Source: Verrucomicrobiota bacterium (GTDB lineage Bacteria; Pseudomonadota; Gammaproteobacteria; Nevskiales; Nevskiaceae). Taken from it: DNA of 45,005 nt. Each line of letters opens with the position of its first letter. Position 1 is the first letter of the stretch. Below are positions 9,062-17,105 of this stretch, piece by piece. The position numbers and the translations under genes were made by a program. The notes beneath the pieces were generated by a model, which saw nothing but the letters and a program-made list of their open reading frames with translations, ran no database searches and was not told where the DNA came from. The stretch lies in NCBI GenBank assembly GCA_903970595.1, contig CAJCJI010000216.1, positions 1 to 45,005 of the forward strand. The letters are read 5' to 3'.

Positions 9062-11014
9062 CTATTGCTTCAGCTTGAAAGCCATGACCGAATCACCCTT
9101 GGTGGTGCCGTACATGCTGTGGCCGCCGGCGGTGATCACCACGTACTGCTCGCCGTTGGCCTCGTAGCTCACCGGCGTGGCCATGCCGGCCGCCGGCAAC
9201 GAGGTCTTCCACAGGGTCTTGCCGGTCTGCAGGTCGAAAGCGCGCATGCGGTCGTCCAAGGTGTAGCCGATGAAGACCAGGCCGCCGGCGGTGACCAGCG
9301 GGCCGCCGGCGCCGGGCGTGCCCAGGTTGACTTCAAAGGGCAGGTGCGCCAGCTTGTCGATGCTGCCCAGCGGAACTTCCCATTTCTTGGCGCCGCTGGT
9401 CAGGTCCACGGCAGTCAGCGTGGCCCAGGGCGGCGCGCTGCAGGGCGTGCCCAGAGGCGACAGCAGCGGCTCCATCTTGGTGACGTAGGGCGTGCCGGCG
9501 GTGGGAAACAGCATGGGCTTGCCGCTCTCGATAGCCTCGTCCTTGCTGAGTTGCACCTGCTCGCGCGGCACCAGCGTGACCACCATCGCCACCTGGCTGG
9601 CCGGCACCACCATCAGGTGCGAGGCCGGATCGTAGGCTCCTCCGCCCCAGTTGGGGCCGCCGGCGGCGCCCGGCATCAGCACCGTACCCTTGAGGCTGGG
9701 CGGGGTGTACATCGGGCCGTAGTTCAGCTCCGAGATGCGCTTTTTGCACATGCCGCGGTCGATGAATGTGATGCCCCAGGCATCGTCGGGAGTGAGCCCC
9801 TGCTTGGCCAGCACCGGCATGCCGACCGGGAAGGGTTGAGTCGGCGACAGCCACTCGCCCGGTACCGCGCCCTGCTGCGGCACCGGCTTCTCCACGTAGG
9901 GCAGCAGCGGCTCGCCGGTGCGGCGGTCGAACACGTAGATCAGGCCCATCTTGGTGTTCTGCACCAGCGCCGGCACCATCTTGCCGTTGTAGGGCAGGTC
10001 CATCAGCAGGGGCTGCGCAGGCGTGTCGAAGTCCCACAGGTTGTGGTGTACGAACTGGAAGTACCAGGCCACCTCGCCGGTCTTGCCCTTGAGCGCCACG
10101 ATGGAGTCGGCGTAGGCGTTGGCGCCCGGCCGCGCGCCGCCGTAGAAGTCCACCGAGGGGCTGGAAGTGGGCAGGTAGACCAGGTCCAGGCTTTCGTCCA
10201 CCGCCATCTCGGACCAGACGTTGCCGGCGCCGTTGGGGATGTCCGGGCCCTTGAGCCAGGTCTTCATCGCCGGGTCGGCGGGATTGCGCGGAATCGGATC
10301 CCACTGCCAGAGCGGCTTGCCGCTGCGCGCGTCGAAGGCCAGCACCCGGCCGCTGGGCGCTTCCAAGCGCTGGTCGTCGGCTACCGTGGAGCCGACCACC
10401 ACCACGCCGTTGATCACGGCGGGACGCGAGTTGGCGGTGACCTCTCCGGGCCAGATCTCCTCCTTGCTGGGCTGCATCTGCACCTGGCCGCCGTCGCCGA
10501 AGTCCGGGCAGGTCTTGCCGGTTTTCGAGTCCACGGCCACCAGACGGTAGTCCGAAGTGCCCAGGAAGATGCGGGTCTTGCACATCGAACCGGTGGCGGC
10601 GGCATCGTCGGTCCAGGCGGAGATGCCGCGGCATTTGCGCATGCCGTTGGGCCTGGCTTTGGGATCGTAGATCCAGCGTTGGGCGCCGCTGGCGGGGTCC
10701 AGGGCGATCAGGCGCCGCGAGGTGGTGCAGACCACCAGGTTGCCGTCGATCAGGCTGGGCTCGTCCTCGAAGGCGTCGAGCACCTTGTTGTCGTGGCTGG
10801 TTTCGCCAGTGTGGTACTCCCAGGCTTGTGCCAGCTTGCCGACGTTGCCGGCGTTGATCTGAGTCAGCGGCGAATATTTGAGCCCCATCTGGCGCTGGTC
10901 GGTAAAGGTCTCGGCGCCATGGGCCGCGGGCAGCGCCAACAGGCACAGCCACAGGACCGGCCCAAGCAGGCCTCGCCCAAGTGCAGGACGCCGGAGTAAG
11001 GGGGTCTTCATCAT
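9062..11014 (-). CDS. PQQ-dependent dehydrogenase (glucose/quinate dehydrogenase-like), exported
   Basis: A 650-residue quinoprotein with an N-terminal signal peptide (cleavage likely after ALPAAHG, about residue 33) and an eight-bladed propeller. It resembles the catalytic domain of membrane glucose/quinate/shikimate dehydrogenases: opening GLKYSPLTQINAGNVGKL, KCRGIS, VHHNLWDFDTPAQP in mid-protein, then NYGPMYTPPS and GPNWGGGAYDP. Unlike membrane glucose dehydrogenase it has no five-helix N-terminal anchor, so it should be free or loosely held in the periplasm. It would oxidise an alcohol or sugar-like substrate using PQQ and pass electrons to quinone or a cytochrome. It lies 48 bases after the TonB receptor gene and is likely co-transcribed. 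Of two adjacent ATGs the first is used. The substrate is unknown. Confidence 0.9.
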   Translation of the reverse strand: MMKTPLLRRPALGRGLLGPVLWLCLLALPAAHGAETFTDQRQMGLKYSPLTQINAGNVGKLAQAWEYHTGETSHDNKVLDAFEDEPSLIDGNLVVCTTSRRLIALDPASGAQRWIYDPKARPNGMRKCRGISAWTDDAAATGSMCKTRIFLGTSDYRLVAVDSKTGKTCPDFGDGGQVQMQPSKEEIWPGEVTANSRPAVINGVVVVGSTVADDQRLEAPSGRVLAFDARSGKPLWQWDPIPRNPADPAMKTWLKGPDIPNGAGNVWSEMAVDESLDLVYLPTSSPSVDFYGGARPGANAYADSIVALKGKTGEVAWYFQFVHHNLWDFDTPAQPLLMDLPYNGKMVPALVQNTKMGLIYVFDRRTGEPLLPYVEKPVPQQGAVPGEWLSPTQPFPVGMPVLAKQGLTPDDAWGITFIDRGMCKKRISELNYGPMYTPPSLKGTVLMPGAAGGPNWGGGAYDPASHLMVVPASQVAMVVTLVPREQVQLSKDEAIESGKPMLFPTAGTPYVTKMEPLLSPLGTPCSAPPWATLTAVDLTSGAKKWEVPLGSIDKLAHLPFEVNLGTPGAGGPLVTAGGLVFIGYTLDDRMRAFDLQTGKTLWKTSLPAAGMATPVSYEANGEQYVVITAGGHSMYGTTKGDSVMAFKLKQ

Positions 11015-11062
11015 TTTGCCGTGTATATCCTGGAATGTGGAAAGCCGGATGCTGGAAGCGAC

Positions 11063-13675
11063 TCAATCCCAGTGATAGCCCAGCTGCACGCCGATGAACA
11101 GCGGCTCCGAAAAGATCGCGCTCTGGGTGTAGGTCAGATTCCACTGGTTGCTGTTGGAGATGCGGTAGAGCTTGTCGGTGAGATTGCTGCCGAACACCTG
11201 GAAGTCGAAGGCGGTGCCCATGATCTTGCTCCAGCTCATGCTGGCGTTGAGCAGCCCATGCGAAGGCAGCAAGGCCCCCGGCTCGGCCTGCGGCAAGGTG
11301 GTCGGCGAGCTGTAGATGTGATCGGTCCAGGACCAGGTCGCCGAAACCTCCAAGTCGCCGATCGAGGGGTCGAACGGCAGCAGGTAGTGCGCCGACTCGC
11401 TGAACTGATCCGTCGGCGTCGACTGGAACGGCAGGCAGGTCAGCTGCAAGGTGCCGCCGCGCTGAATCTGCTGGCCGGTGCAGTCGAGCTGCGGCGTGGC
11501 GCCGCCATAGAGCAGGCTGAACTGGCTGTAAGCGGCCTTGGTGTAGCCATAGCTCGAGACCATGGTGAAGCCGCGGAACGGCTGGACCGTTCCCTCGAAT
11601 TCGAAACCGGCGACCCAGGCCTTGCCGACATTGAAGACGGCGCCGCCCAGGTCCGGCAGCGGACTGATCGAGTTCGGCGGGACATAGGAGTCGGGCGCCG
11701 TTTTCTGCAGACCGGTGTAGCTGGTGTAATACACCGAGGTATTGATGCGGGCGGGAATGTTGCCGATCTCGAAGTCGGATTTCTGGCCAAGCTCGTAGTT
11801 GGTGACGTACTCCGGCTTGTAGGTGTAATGGGCTGGGTTGACCGCGATGACCGAGATACCGCCGGTCTTGTAGCCGCGGCTGATCTTGCCATACAGCAGG
11901 TTGGCATCGAACTTGTAGTCCAGGCCTACCGTGTAGGTCGGCGCCGAGTCCTTGACTGATGTGGTGAAGGAGTTATTGACCGTATTGATCAATCCGAGGG
12001 CAGTCTGCCGCAGCATGGCGGTGCCGGAAATGCTGTCCGAGGTATACCGCGCTCCCCCGGTCAGACTCAGGCCGGACAGCGCATCGAACAGGCTGCCGAA
12101 ATCGTAGGTGAACTGGGCGAATGGGGCGATGGAGCGCTTGGTCTCGTCGTAATGCTGATAGATCGTCTCGATGAACAGTTCACTGCCATTGATGGTGCCG
12201 GTGGCGCCGGTGTATTCGTAGTAGCCGCCGACGACATACTGGGGCCAGCCATCGAATGCTTTGCCCTGGAGTTGCAGTTCCTCGGTGTAGGTGTGCAGAT
12301 CGGAGTCGTCGGTATCGTCGGGATTGATGAAATCGTTGAAGTCGGCGCGCGATCCGTCCTGGTCCCAGCGGTACTGGTGCCGAAACGAGGAGTAGCTGGC
12401 GATGTTGCGCAGCGTCAGCTCCTCGGCCAGTCTCCACGTGAACTGGTCGGTGACGGCGCCGGTCTTGAGGATGTCGTCGGGATGGGCGCTCAGCTGCACC
12501 TGGCGGGGGCCGCGGGCGTTCTGTTCGGCCAGGATGTCCTGGCCGCAATTGGTGGAGGGCCCGTAGATGTCCAGCAGCAGGCAGCCCAGGTTGGCGGTTT
12601 GCGCCACGTTGAGCCCTGGAACCTGGGACAGTACGCCGAGCCCGATGGCGGCCGGGATAGCCTCGTTGAGGCCGGTCTTGTTGATGTTCTGGATGACCGT
12701 GCCGGTGCCGTTGTCATGGCTGCCGGTGTAGTACCCCAATAGATAATTGTCGATCAGGTCGTTTGGTCGCCAGGTGATTCCCAGGCGCCCCGTGCCGTAG
12801 CGCTTGTTGTCGTAGTCGACCCCGCTGGCGACGTCGTGGGTGAAGCCGCCCCGTTCATAGTATTGCCCGGCGGCGCGTAGCAGCAGGCTCTTGTCGAACA
12901 AGGGCAGGTTGAGTACGCCGTCCGAGTTGTAGCCGGAGTAGGTGGTTCCTCCGGCTTCGAGCGAGGCGGAGAAATCCTTTTCCGGCTTGTGCGGTTCAAG
13001 CAGCATGGCGCCGCCGGTGGTATTGCGGCCGAACAGGGTGCCCTGCGAGCCCTTGAGGATCTGTACGGTGGACAGGTCGAAGAACTTGCCCGGGCCGCCC
13101 TGGTTGCTGGCGACGGGATCGGAGGGCAGGGGCACTTCGGCGAAGTAGATCACCACACCGGGAGGGGCGCCATACTGGGTGCCCTGGCCGCGGATGGTCG
13201 GGGTTTCGGTGTTGCGCATCTGGCTGCCGGTGCCGATCACCAGGGAGGGCACGCGGCCTTGAAGGTCTTGCGGGCTGTTGATCTGCTCGCGCTTGAGGTC
13301 CTGATCGCCCATCGCCGAGATGGCGACTGGAACGTCCTGCAGGTTTTCCGCCTTGCGGCGGGCGGTCACGATGACCGTTTCCAGGCCCTGCACTTCCTGT
13401 TGTGCCGGTTGTTCGGCCGGGGGAGTGACCGGAATGGCCGGTTCCTGGGGCTGCGCTGTCCCGGCTTGCTGGGAAGCGGGCGGTGGGGTTGCGGGAGCCT
13501 CCGGCGCAGGCGCCGGTGGCGGCGGAGCGTCCTGGCCCGCTGCGCCGGTGACTTCCTGAGGTTCTCCCGACGCCTGGACCGCGGCGCAGGCCGGATGACA
13601 CTGCCCGGCCACTGCCAGCGCTGCGGCCAGCACGGCCGTGCTGCTCTTTAAAGATGTACCTGTTTGCCGGCTCAT
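11063..13675 (-). CDS. TonB-dependent outer-membrane receptor
   Basis: An 870-residue receptor. Signal peptide at about 1-30, an unusually long Pro/Ala/Gln-rich periplasmic linker at about 31-95, a TonB-box-like ETVIVTARRKAENLQDVPVAIS, then the plug (INSPQDLQGRVPSL; GxxGTLFGRNTTGGAM) and a beta-barrel ending in an aromatic-rich strand (LGYHWD). It imports a ligand across the outer membrane with energy from TonB-ExbBD. The start at 13675 is preferred: GGAG lies five bases upstream, and the ATG overlaps the TGA of the EthD-like gene (ATGA), which implies translational coupling. This receptor class (sequence style shared with sphingomonads and Nevskiales) often imports organic substrates rather than iron, and pairing with a PQQ dehydrogenase fits that, but the ligand is unknown. 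Confidence 0.93.
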   Translation of the reverse strand: MSRQTGTSLKSSTAVLAAALAVAGQCHPACAAVQASGEPQEVTGAAGQDAPPPPAPAPEAPATPPPASQQAGTAQPQEPAIPVTPPAEQPAQQEVQGLETVIVTARRKAENLQDVPVAISAMGDQDLKREQINSPQDLQGRVPSLVIGTGSQMRNTETPTIRGQGTQYGAPPGVVIYFAEVPLPSDPVASNQGGPGKFFDLSTVQILKGSQGTLFGRNTTGGAMLLEPHKPEKDFSASLEAGGTTYSGYNSDGVLNLPLFDKSLLLRAAGQYYERGGFTHDVASGVDYDNKRYGTGRLGITWRPNDLIDNYLLGYYTGSHDNGTGTVIQNINKTGLNEAIPAAIGLGVLSQVPGLNVAQTANLGCLLLDIYGPSTNCGQDILAEQNARGPRQVQLSAHPDDILKTGAVTDQFTWRLAEELTLRNIASYSSFRHQYRWDQDGSRADFNDFINPDDTDDSDLHTYTEELQLQGKAFDGWPQYVVGGYYEYTGATGTINGSELFIETIYQHYDETKRSIAPFAQFTYDFGSLFDALSGLSLTGGARYTSDSISGTAMLRQTALGLINTVNNSFTTSVKDSAPTYTVGLDYKFDANLLYGKISRGYKTGGISVIAVNPAHYTYKPEYVTNYELGQKSDFEIGNIPARINTSVYYTSYTGLQKTAPDSYVPPNSISPLPDLGGAVFNVGKAWVAGFEFEGTVQPFRGFTMVSSYGYTKAAYSQFSLLYGGATPQLDCTGQQIQRGGTLQLTCLPFQSTPTDQFSESAHYLLPFDPSIGDLEVSATWSWTDHIYSSPTTLPQAEPGALLPSHGLLNASMSWSKIMGTAFDFQVFGSNLTDKLYRISNSNQWNLTYTQSAIFSEPLFIGVQLGYHWD

Positions 13676-13992
13676 TTCAACTCCTCCCATACCACGCCGG
13701 ACGAGCCGGGGGCGTTTGCGTTGCTTGAAGGCAGAATTCCGCTGACGGCGCGACGGAGCATGTCCTCGACGAAAGTCCGTGCAGCCTCGGTTTCGATTTC
13801 ATAGATCGCCAGATATTTGCAGGCCGGAGTGGTGCCCGGAAGCTGTGAGTCGGCAAGCCCGAAGCGCCGTACGGAAACCACGCCGGCACACTGGAGCATC
13901 GCCGGAAGATGCCGATTGAGATACCACTGCACATACTCTTCTTCCCGGCCGTCCACGGGGCTCGACTGTCCAACGAAAACATAGCGCGTCAT
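13672..13992 (-). CDS. EthD-like dimeric alpha/beta-barrel small protein
   Basis: A 106-residue protein with the pattern of the EthD/dimeric ferredoxin-like-barrel group: RYVFVGQSSPVDGREEEY, then WYLNRHLPAML and a GVVSVRRFGLAD strand, and KYLAIYEIE later. Members occur in catabolic operons and their function is often unknown. The ATG at 13992 gives the family N-terminus (MTRYVFVG) and overlaps the TGA of a 38-codon leading ORF; a GTG at 14016 is the alternative. Its own stop overlaps the TonB-receptor start by four bases, so three reading frames are chained by stop-start overlaps. The missing ribosome site before 13992 agrees with coupling to the upstream ORF. Confidence 0.75.
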   Translation of the reverse strand: MTRYVFVGQSSPVDGREEEYVQWYLNRHLPAMLQCAGVVSVRRFGLADSQLPGTTPACKYLAIYEIETEAARTFVEDMLRRAVSGILPSSNANAPGSSGVVWEELK

Positions 13993-14105
13993 GCGGGCAA
14001 GCCGGCCGGCCGCCACAGACCGGCTGCCTGCGCTCCCTGGATCTTGTGCCCCGCCGCTTCCGGCCCCGCGACCGCAACCGGCATCGCGTGAGTGATCGTC
14101 GTCAT
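13989..14105 (-). CDS. Small 38-codon leading ORF, coupled to the EthD-like gene
   Basis: Too short for routine gene calling. It starts at ATG 14105 behind a strong GGGAGGAG ribosome site and encodes 38 residues beginning MTTITHAMPVAVAGPEAAGH and ending WRPAGLPA. Its TGA overlaps the ATG of the EthD-like gene (ATGA), and the EthD-like gene has no good ribosome site of its own. It could be a real small protein, a translational-coupling leader, or the trimmed N-terminus of a once larger protein. No domain is recognised. The coupling geometry is seen directly; that it is translated is inferred. Confidence 0.5.
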   Translation of the reverse strand: MTTITHAMPVAVAGPEAAGHKIQGAQAAGLWRPAGLPA

Positions 14106-14183
14106 CGCTCTCCTCCCTGTCGCTTATATACTGCCCTGGCAGTCGGACGCCGCTTTCAGGCGCCGCTTGGTTTTGAGTTGTGC

Positions 14184-14215
14184 CATATTAGATATGAGAC
14201 ACTATGAATCATAGT
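14184..14215 (-). promoter_or_regulatory. Twin palindromes overlapping the probable operon promoter
   Basis: Two dyads lie side by side about 80-110 bases upstream of the leading ORF: CATAT-TAG-ATATG (14184-14196) and ACTATGA-A-TCATAGT (14201-14215, perfect 7-bp arms around one base). On the minus strand a TAATAT -10 element (14185-14190) lies inside the first dyad, and the second sits where the -35 would be. This is the arrangement expected for a repressor operator. The nearest regulator-like sequence is the divergent TetR remnant starting at 14457, so the cognate protein may be lost or encoded elsewhere. Confidence 0.6.
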
Positions 14216-14456
14216 AACGGCGCGCGGCGCTGTCAATCGACGATGCAGTGTGGAGCGGGCTGTCGCGCCGCGCCGCTGCTGCGGCCGTCAGGAAGCAGTG
14301 CAAGCACAGCTTCGTGTGGCCTGGAGAATCACCGCGGCCGTCCCTTGGACGGTCAATCAGTCAATCAAAACCTTTGTTTGCCGGGGAGCGCAAGTCGGCC
14401 ACAATGCGCCCAGCCAATTCACTGCAGCCGTCAACTTGCCTCCACTCCATCCGCCC

Positions 14457-14690
14457 ATGACCCACAACAGCCTGCATCCGTACCGGTCGCGCCCGGCAAC
14501 CGTTACGGATGCGCGGATGTTGCGCATCCGCGAGTCGCTGCGGCATGTGCTGCTGGTCTTGCTGGAGCACAAGCACTTCGATCAGATCACCAATCCTCGA
14601 TCGCCTGGTGGTGACGCCCGCATTCTGCTGCGCCGCGGCCGGGACACTTGCTCCAATCCGCCGCGTCGGCAACAAGGCATCGGGCATCGA
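14457..14690 (+). pseudogene. Degenerate TetR-type regulator N-terminus
   Basis: From ATG 14457 the frame gives RMLRIRESLRHVLLVLLEHK then HFDQIT, the usual first helix and start of the TetR helix-turn-helix (pattern R..IL.A...L...KGF..TT). The recognition-helix region is only faintly recognisable afterwards (GGDARILLRRGRDT where a GVSYATFFRRYRDK-like segment would be). No ligand-binding domain follows, because the enoyl-CoA hydratase gene begins at 14791. It points away from the TonB-receptor operon, the classic position for its regulator. The match is by eye and weak beyond the first helix. Confidence 0.45.
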
Positions 14691-14790
14691 ATGACATGCG
14701 CGCCGAACTGCAGGCCATGGCTTGCGGTGCGGCCTGCCCCAGGCGTGGCCACAATATCTGACATGCTGGATTTGACGGAGGAGCACCCCG

Positions 14791-15612
14791 ATGACTCAAG
14801 TGGAAAGCCATGCGCCGTTCGTACGCTACGAGCAGAATGGGCGCATTGTCACTCTGACGATGGACCGGCCCGAAGCGCGCAACGCCATCGCCACGCATCA
14901 GGATTGCGCGGACCTGGTCGCCGCCCTGAGCCGCGCCAACGATGACCGCGGCGTCAGCTGCATCATCCTCACCGGCGCCGGCTCGGCCTTCTCCGCCGGG
15001 GGCAATATCAAGGCGATGAAGGAGCGCACCGGCATCGGCCCGCTCGACGCGCCGGACGCAACCCGGGCCAATTACAAGCACGGCGTGCAGAGCGTTGCAC
15101 GCGCCCTGTGGGAATCCGAGGTGCCGGCGATCGCGGCGATCAACGGCCATGCGATCGGCCTCGGTCTGGACCTGGCCTGCCTGTGTGATATTCGCATTGC
15201 CGCCGACGGCGCAAAATTCGCTTCCAGCTTCATCAAGATGGGCCTCATCCCCGGCGACGGCGGCGCCTGGATCCTGCCGCGCGCGGTGGGTTTGTCGCGC
15301 GCCGCCGAACTGATCTACACCGGCGACACCCTGGACGCGCAGGCGGCGCTGCAAATCGGCCTGGTGTCGCGGATCGTGGCCGCCGGAGAACTGCTCGCCG
15401 AAGCGCAGGCCCTGGCTGGGCGCATCGTCGTCAATCCCGCCAAATCATTGCGCCTGGCCAAACGCCTGCTGCGCGAAGGCCAGCAACAGCGCCTGGCCGA
15501 CGTGCTGGAACTGTCGGCCGCGTTCCAGGCCATGGCACACGAAACCGAAGATCACCGCGAGGCGGTGGAAGCGTTTGTCGGCAAACGCAGCCCCGAGTTC
15601 AAGGGCCGATAG
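14791..15612 (+). CDS. Enoyl-CoA hydratase/isomerase family protein (crotonase fold)
   Basis: A 273-residue crotonase with a GGAGGAG ribosome site seven bases before the ATG. Core motifs: MDRPEARNAI at 24-33, oxyanion-hole FSAGGNIK at 67-74, second oxyanion segment GHAIGLGLDLACLCDIRIA at 119-137, and GLIPGDGGAWILPRAVG at 151-167. Relative to rat enoyl-CoA hydratase, Glu144 is replaced by Asp127 and Glu164 by Phe147, while Asp156 sits next to the site used by PaaG-type isomerases. It may therefore be an isomerase or another crotonase rather than a classic hydratase. It would act in the cytoplasm on an acyl-CoA. The adjacent oxidation/transport operon suggests a role in substrate catabolism, but no other beta-oxidation gene is in the window. 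Confidence 0.88.
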   Translation: MTQVESHAPFVRYEQNGRIVTLTMDRPEARNAIATHQDCADLVAALSRANDDRGVSCIILTGAGSAFSAGGNIKAMKERTGIGPLDAPDATRANYKHGVQSVARALWESEVPAIAAINGHAIGLGLDLACLCDIRIAADGAKFASSFIKMGLIPGDGGAWILPRAVGLSRAAELIYTGDTLDAQAALQIGLVSRIVAAGELLAEAQALAGRIVVNPAKSLRLAKRLLREGQQQRLADVLELSAAFQAMAHETEDHREAVEAFVGKRSPEFKGR

Positions 15613-15820
15613 GCCATCGGGAGCCATGCCTCTAATGATATAGGCTGCGGAAATCCTTCAGGTTCCGTTCAGGCCCAACTGTTAAGATCTGTTGCGATTC
15701 AAGGAGGGGGCAGGGCCAGGACGCGGCGCTGTGCAGATGCCCCGGTTATTTCCTGGAGAGCCGCCCGTGCTGACCGGGTACATAGAATATTTGCCATTTA
15801 AAACAAGGAGCTGCACTACA

Positions 15821-16864
15821 ATGCACAAGTTAAGGCTGACCCGCATTTCCCTGCTGTTGGCTGTGGCGGGGGGTCTCGGCGCTTGCGCCGTCGAACCCGC
15901 CCCGGAACCGCCTGCGCCCGTCTACGAGGCACCGCCTCCGCCTGCACCGATTGCAAGCGTGGAGGTGGTCACCGCTCCTGAGCCGCCGCCGCCGCTGCCG
16001 GTGTATGAACAGCCGCCGTGTCCGGAGCCGGGCTATCTGTGGACACCGGGTTACTGGCATTACGGCGCGGTCGGCTACTACTGGGTACCGGGTACCTGGG
16101 TCCAACCCCCCAGCGTAGGCCTGTTGTGGACGCCGGGCTATTGGGGCTTCAGCGCAGGTGCCTATGGATTTCACGCCGGCTATTGGGGCCCCCATGTCGG
16201 CTTCTACGGCGGCGTGAACTACGGCTTCGGCTATGTTGGCGTCGGCTATGCAGGCGGGCGTTGGAACGGCGGTGCGTTCAGCTACAACACCGCTGTCAAC
16301 AACGTCAACGTCAACATCATCCACAACACCTACAACGAAACGGTGGTCAACAACGTGACCGAAAACCGGACCAGCTTCAACGGTCCCGGTGGCGTTGTCG
16401 CCAAGCCCACGCAGCAGGAGATGGAGGCCGAGCACGAGCGCCACACGCCGCCCACCCCGGCCCAGGTCTCGCACCGGGAGGCCGCGGCGACCAATCCGGC
16501 ACTGCGCGCTTCGGAAAATCACGGCCATCCGGCAGCGGCGCTTGCCGCTACCAGCAAGCCCGGTGCCTTCAACGAGCATGGCGCCGCCGCGGCACATGAA
16601 AACCAGGAGCATCAGGAAGCCCGCCACGAGGAAGCTCCCGCCGCGAAGCACGCGGTAGGGCCGGTAGGGGCAAAGGCGCCAGTGGCAGCGAAGCACCCTG
16701 CGGCAGCGCCGAAGCCGGCGCAGCATCCGCAGCCCAAGGCGCAGCCACACCCGCAAGCGCAGCCACACCCACAAGCGCAGCCGCACCCACAGGCACAAGT
16801 GCATCCCCACCCGCAGGCCAAGCCCCCTGCAAACAAGCAGCCCCCGAAGAAGGAAAAGGAGTGA
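15821..16864 (+). CDS. WxxGxW-repeat lipoprotein with His/Pro/Gln-rich tail
   Basis: A 347-residue lipoprotein. The signal peptide ends in a lipobox (GLGAC, Cys about 22), followed by a Pro-rich linker. Then come repeats of the PGYW/WTPGYW type (GYLWTPGYW, YYWVPGTW, LLWTPGYW) in a Gly/Tyr-rich stretch at about 70-150, a known motif of exported proteins of unclear role. An Asn/Val-rich stretch (NNVNVNIIHN) and a long Ala/His/Glu region follow, then a tail of QPHPQA units and a Lys-rich end. The start at 15821 has AAGGAG ten bases upstream and puts the lipobox in the right place; the longer open frame does not. It could stiffen the envelope or bind metal through the His-rich tail, which is inference. 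A strong terminator follows, so it is probably monocistronic. Confidence 0.82.
   Translation: MHKLRLTRISLLLAVAGGLGACAVEPAPEPPAPVYEAPPPPAPIASVEVVTAPEPPPPLPVYEQPPCPEPGYLWTPGYWHYGAVGYYWVPGTWVQPPSVGLLWTPGYWGFSAGAYGFHAGYWGPHVGFYGGVNYGFGYVGVGYAGGRWNGGAFSYNTAVNNVNVNIIHNTYNETVVNNVTENRTSFNGPGGVVAKPTQQEMEAEHERHTPPTPAQVSHREAAATNPALRASENHGHPAAALAATSKPGAFNEHGAAAAHENQEHQEARHEEAPAAKHAVGPVGAKAPVAAKHPAAAPKPAQHPQPKAQPHPQAQPHPQAQPHPQAQVHPHPQAKPPANKQPPKKEKE
16739..16792 (+). repeat. Three 18-bp tandem repeats coding QPHPQA units
   Basis: Near-identical 18-base units start at 16739, 16757 and 16775 (GCGCAGCCACACCCGCAA and two variants differing at third codon positions). A diverged HPHPQA copy follows to about 16820. 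They encode a His/Pro/Gln-rich tail that could change length by slippage and could bind metal. Confidence 0.85.
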
Positions 16865-16899
16865 TTCGAACTTAATTCCCGAACGGGATACCGATCGGC

Positions 16900-16930
16900 A
16901 AGCGCCGCCATTGCTGGCGGCGCTTTTTTT
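16900..16930 (+). terminator. Rho-independent terminator of the WxxGxW lipoprotein gene
   Basis: Perfect 11-bp stem AAGCGCCGCCA (16900-16910) / TGGCGGCGCTT (16915-16925), four-base loop TTGC and a run of seven T (16924-16930), 36 bases after the stop codon. Confidence 0.93.
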
Positions 16931-17105
16931 GCAGCTGCGATGGGGGAACGGCAATCGGCCCCGACCGGGCGAGCCTTGATGCCCGCTGCACGCGCGTGCT
17001 GCACCGGGCATTGACTTAAACCAAGCACCCGGCCGCCGCGTCAAAGCTCAACAATCAGGCACTGCAATGCTGCAGTGCGGGCATTGCCGTGGGGGAGCCA
17101 GGGAT

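Noticed and set aside
8921-10999. A 692-codon open frame antisense to the PQQ dehydrogenase
   Set aside because: Compositionally a shadow (His, Arg and Gly rich), with the dehydrogenase fully supported on the other strand.
16739-16792. Short regular repeats considered as a CRISPR array
   Set aside because: Units are contiguous with no spacers and are in frame inside a gene.
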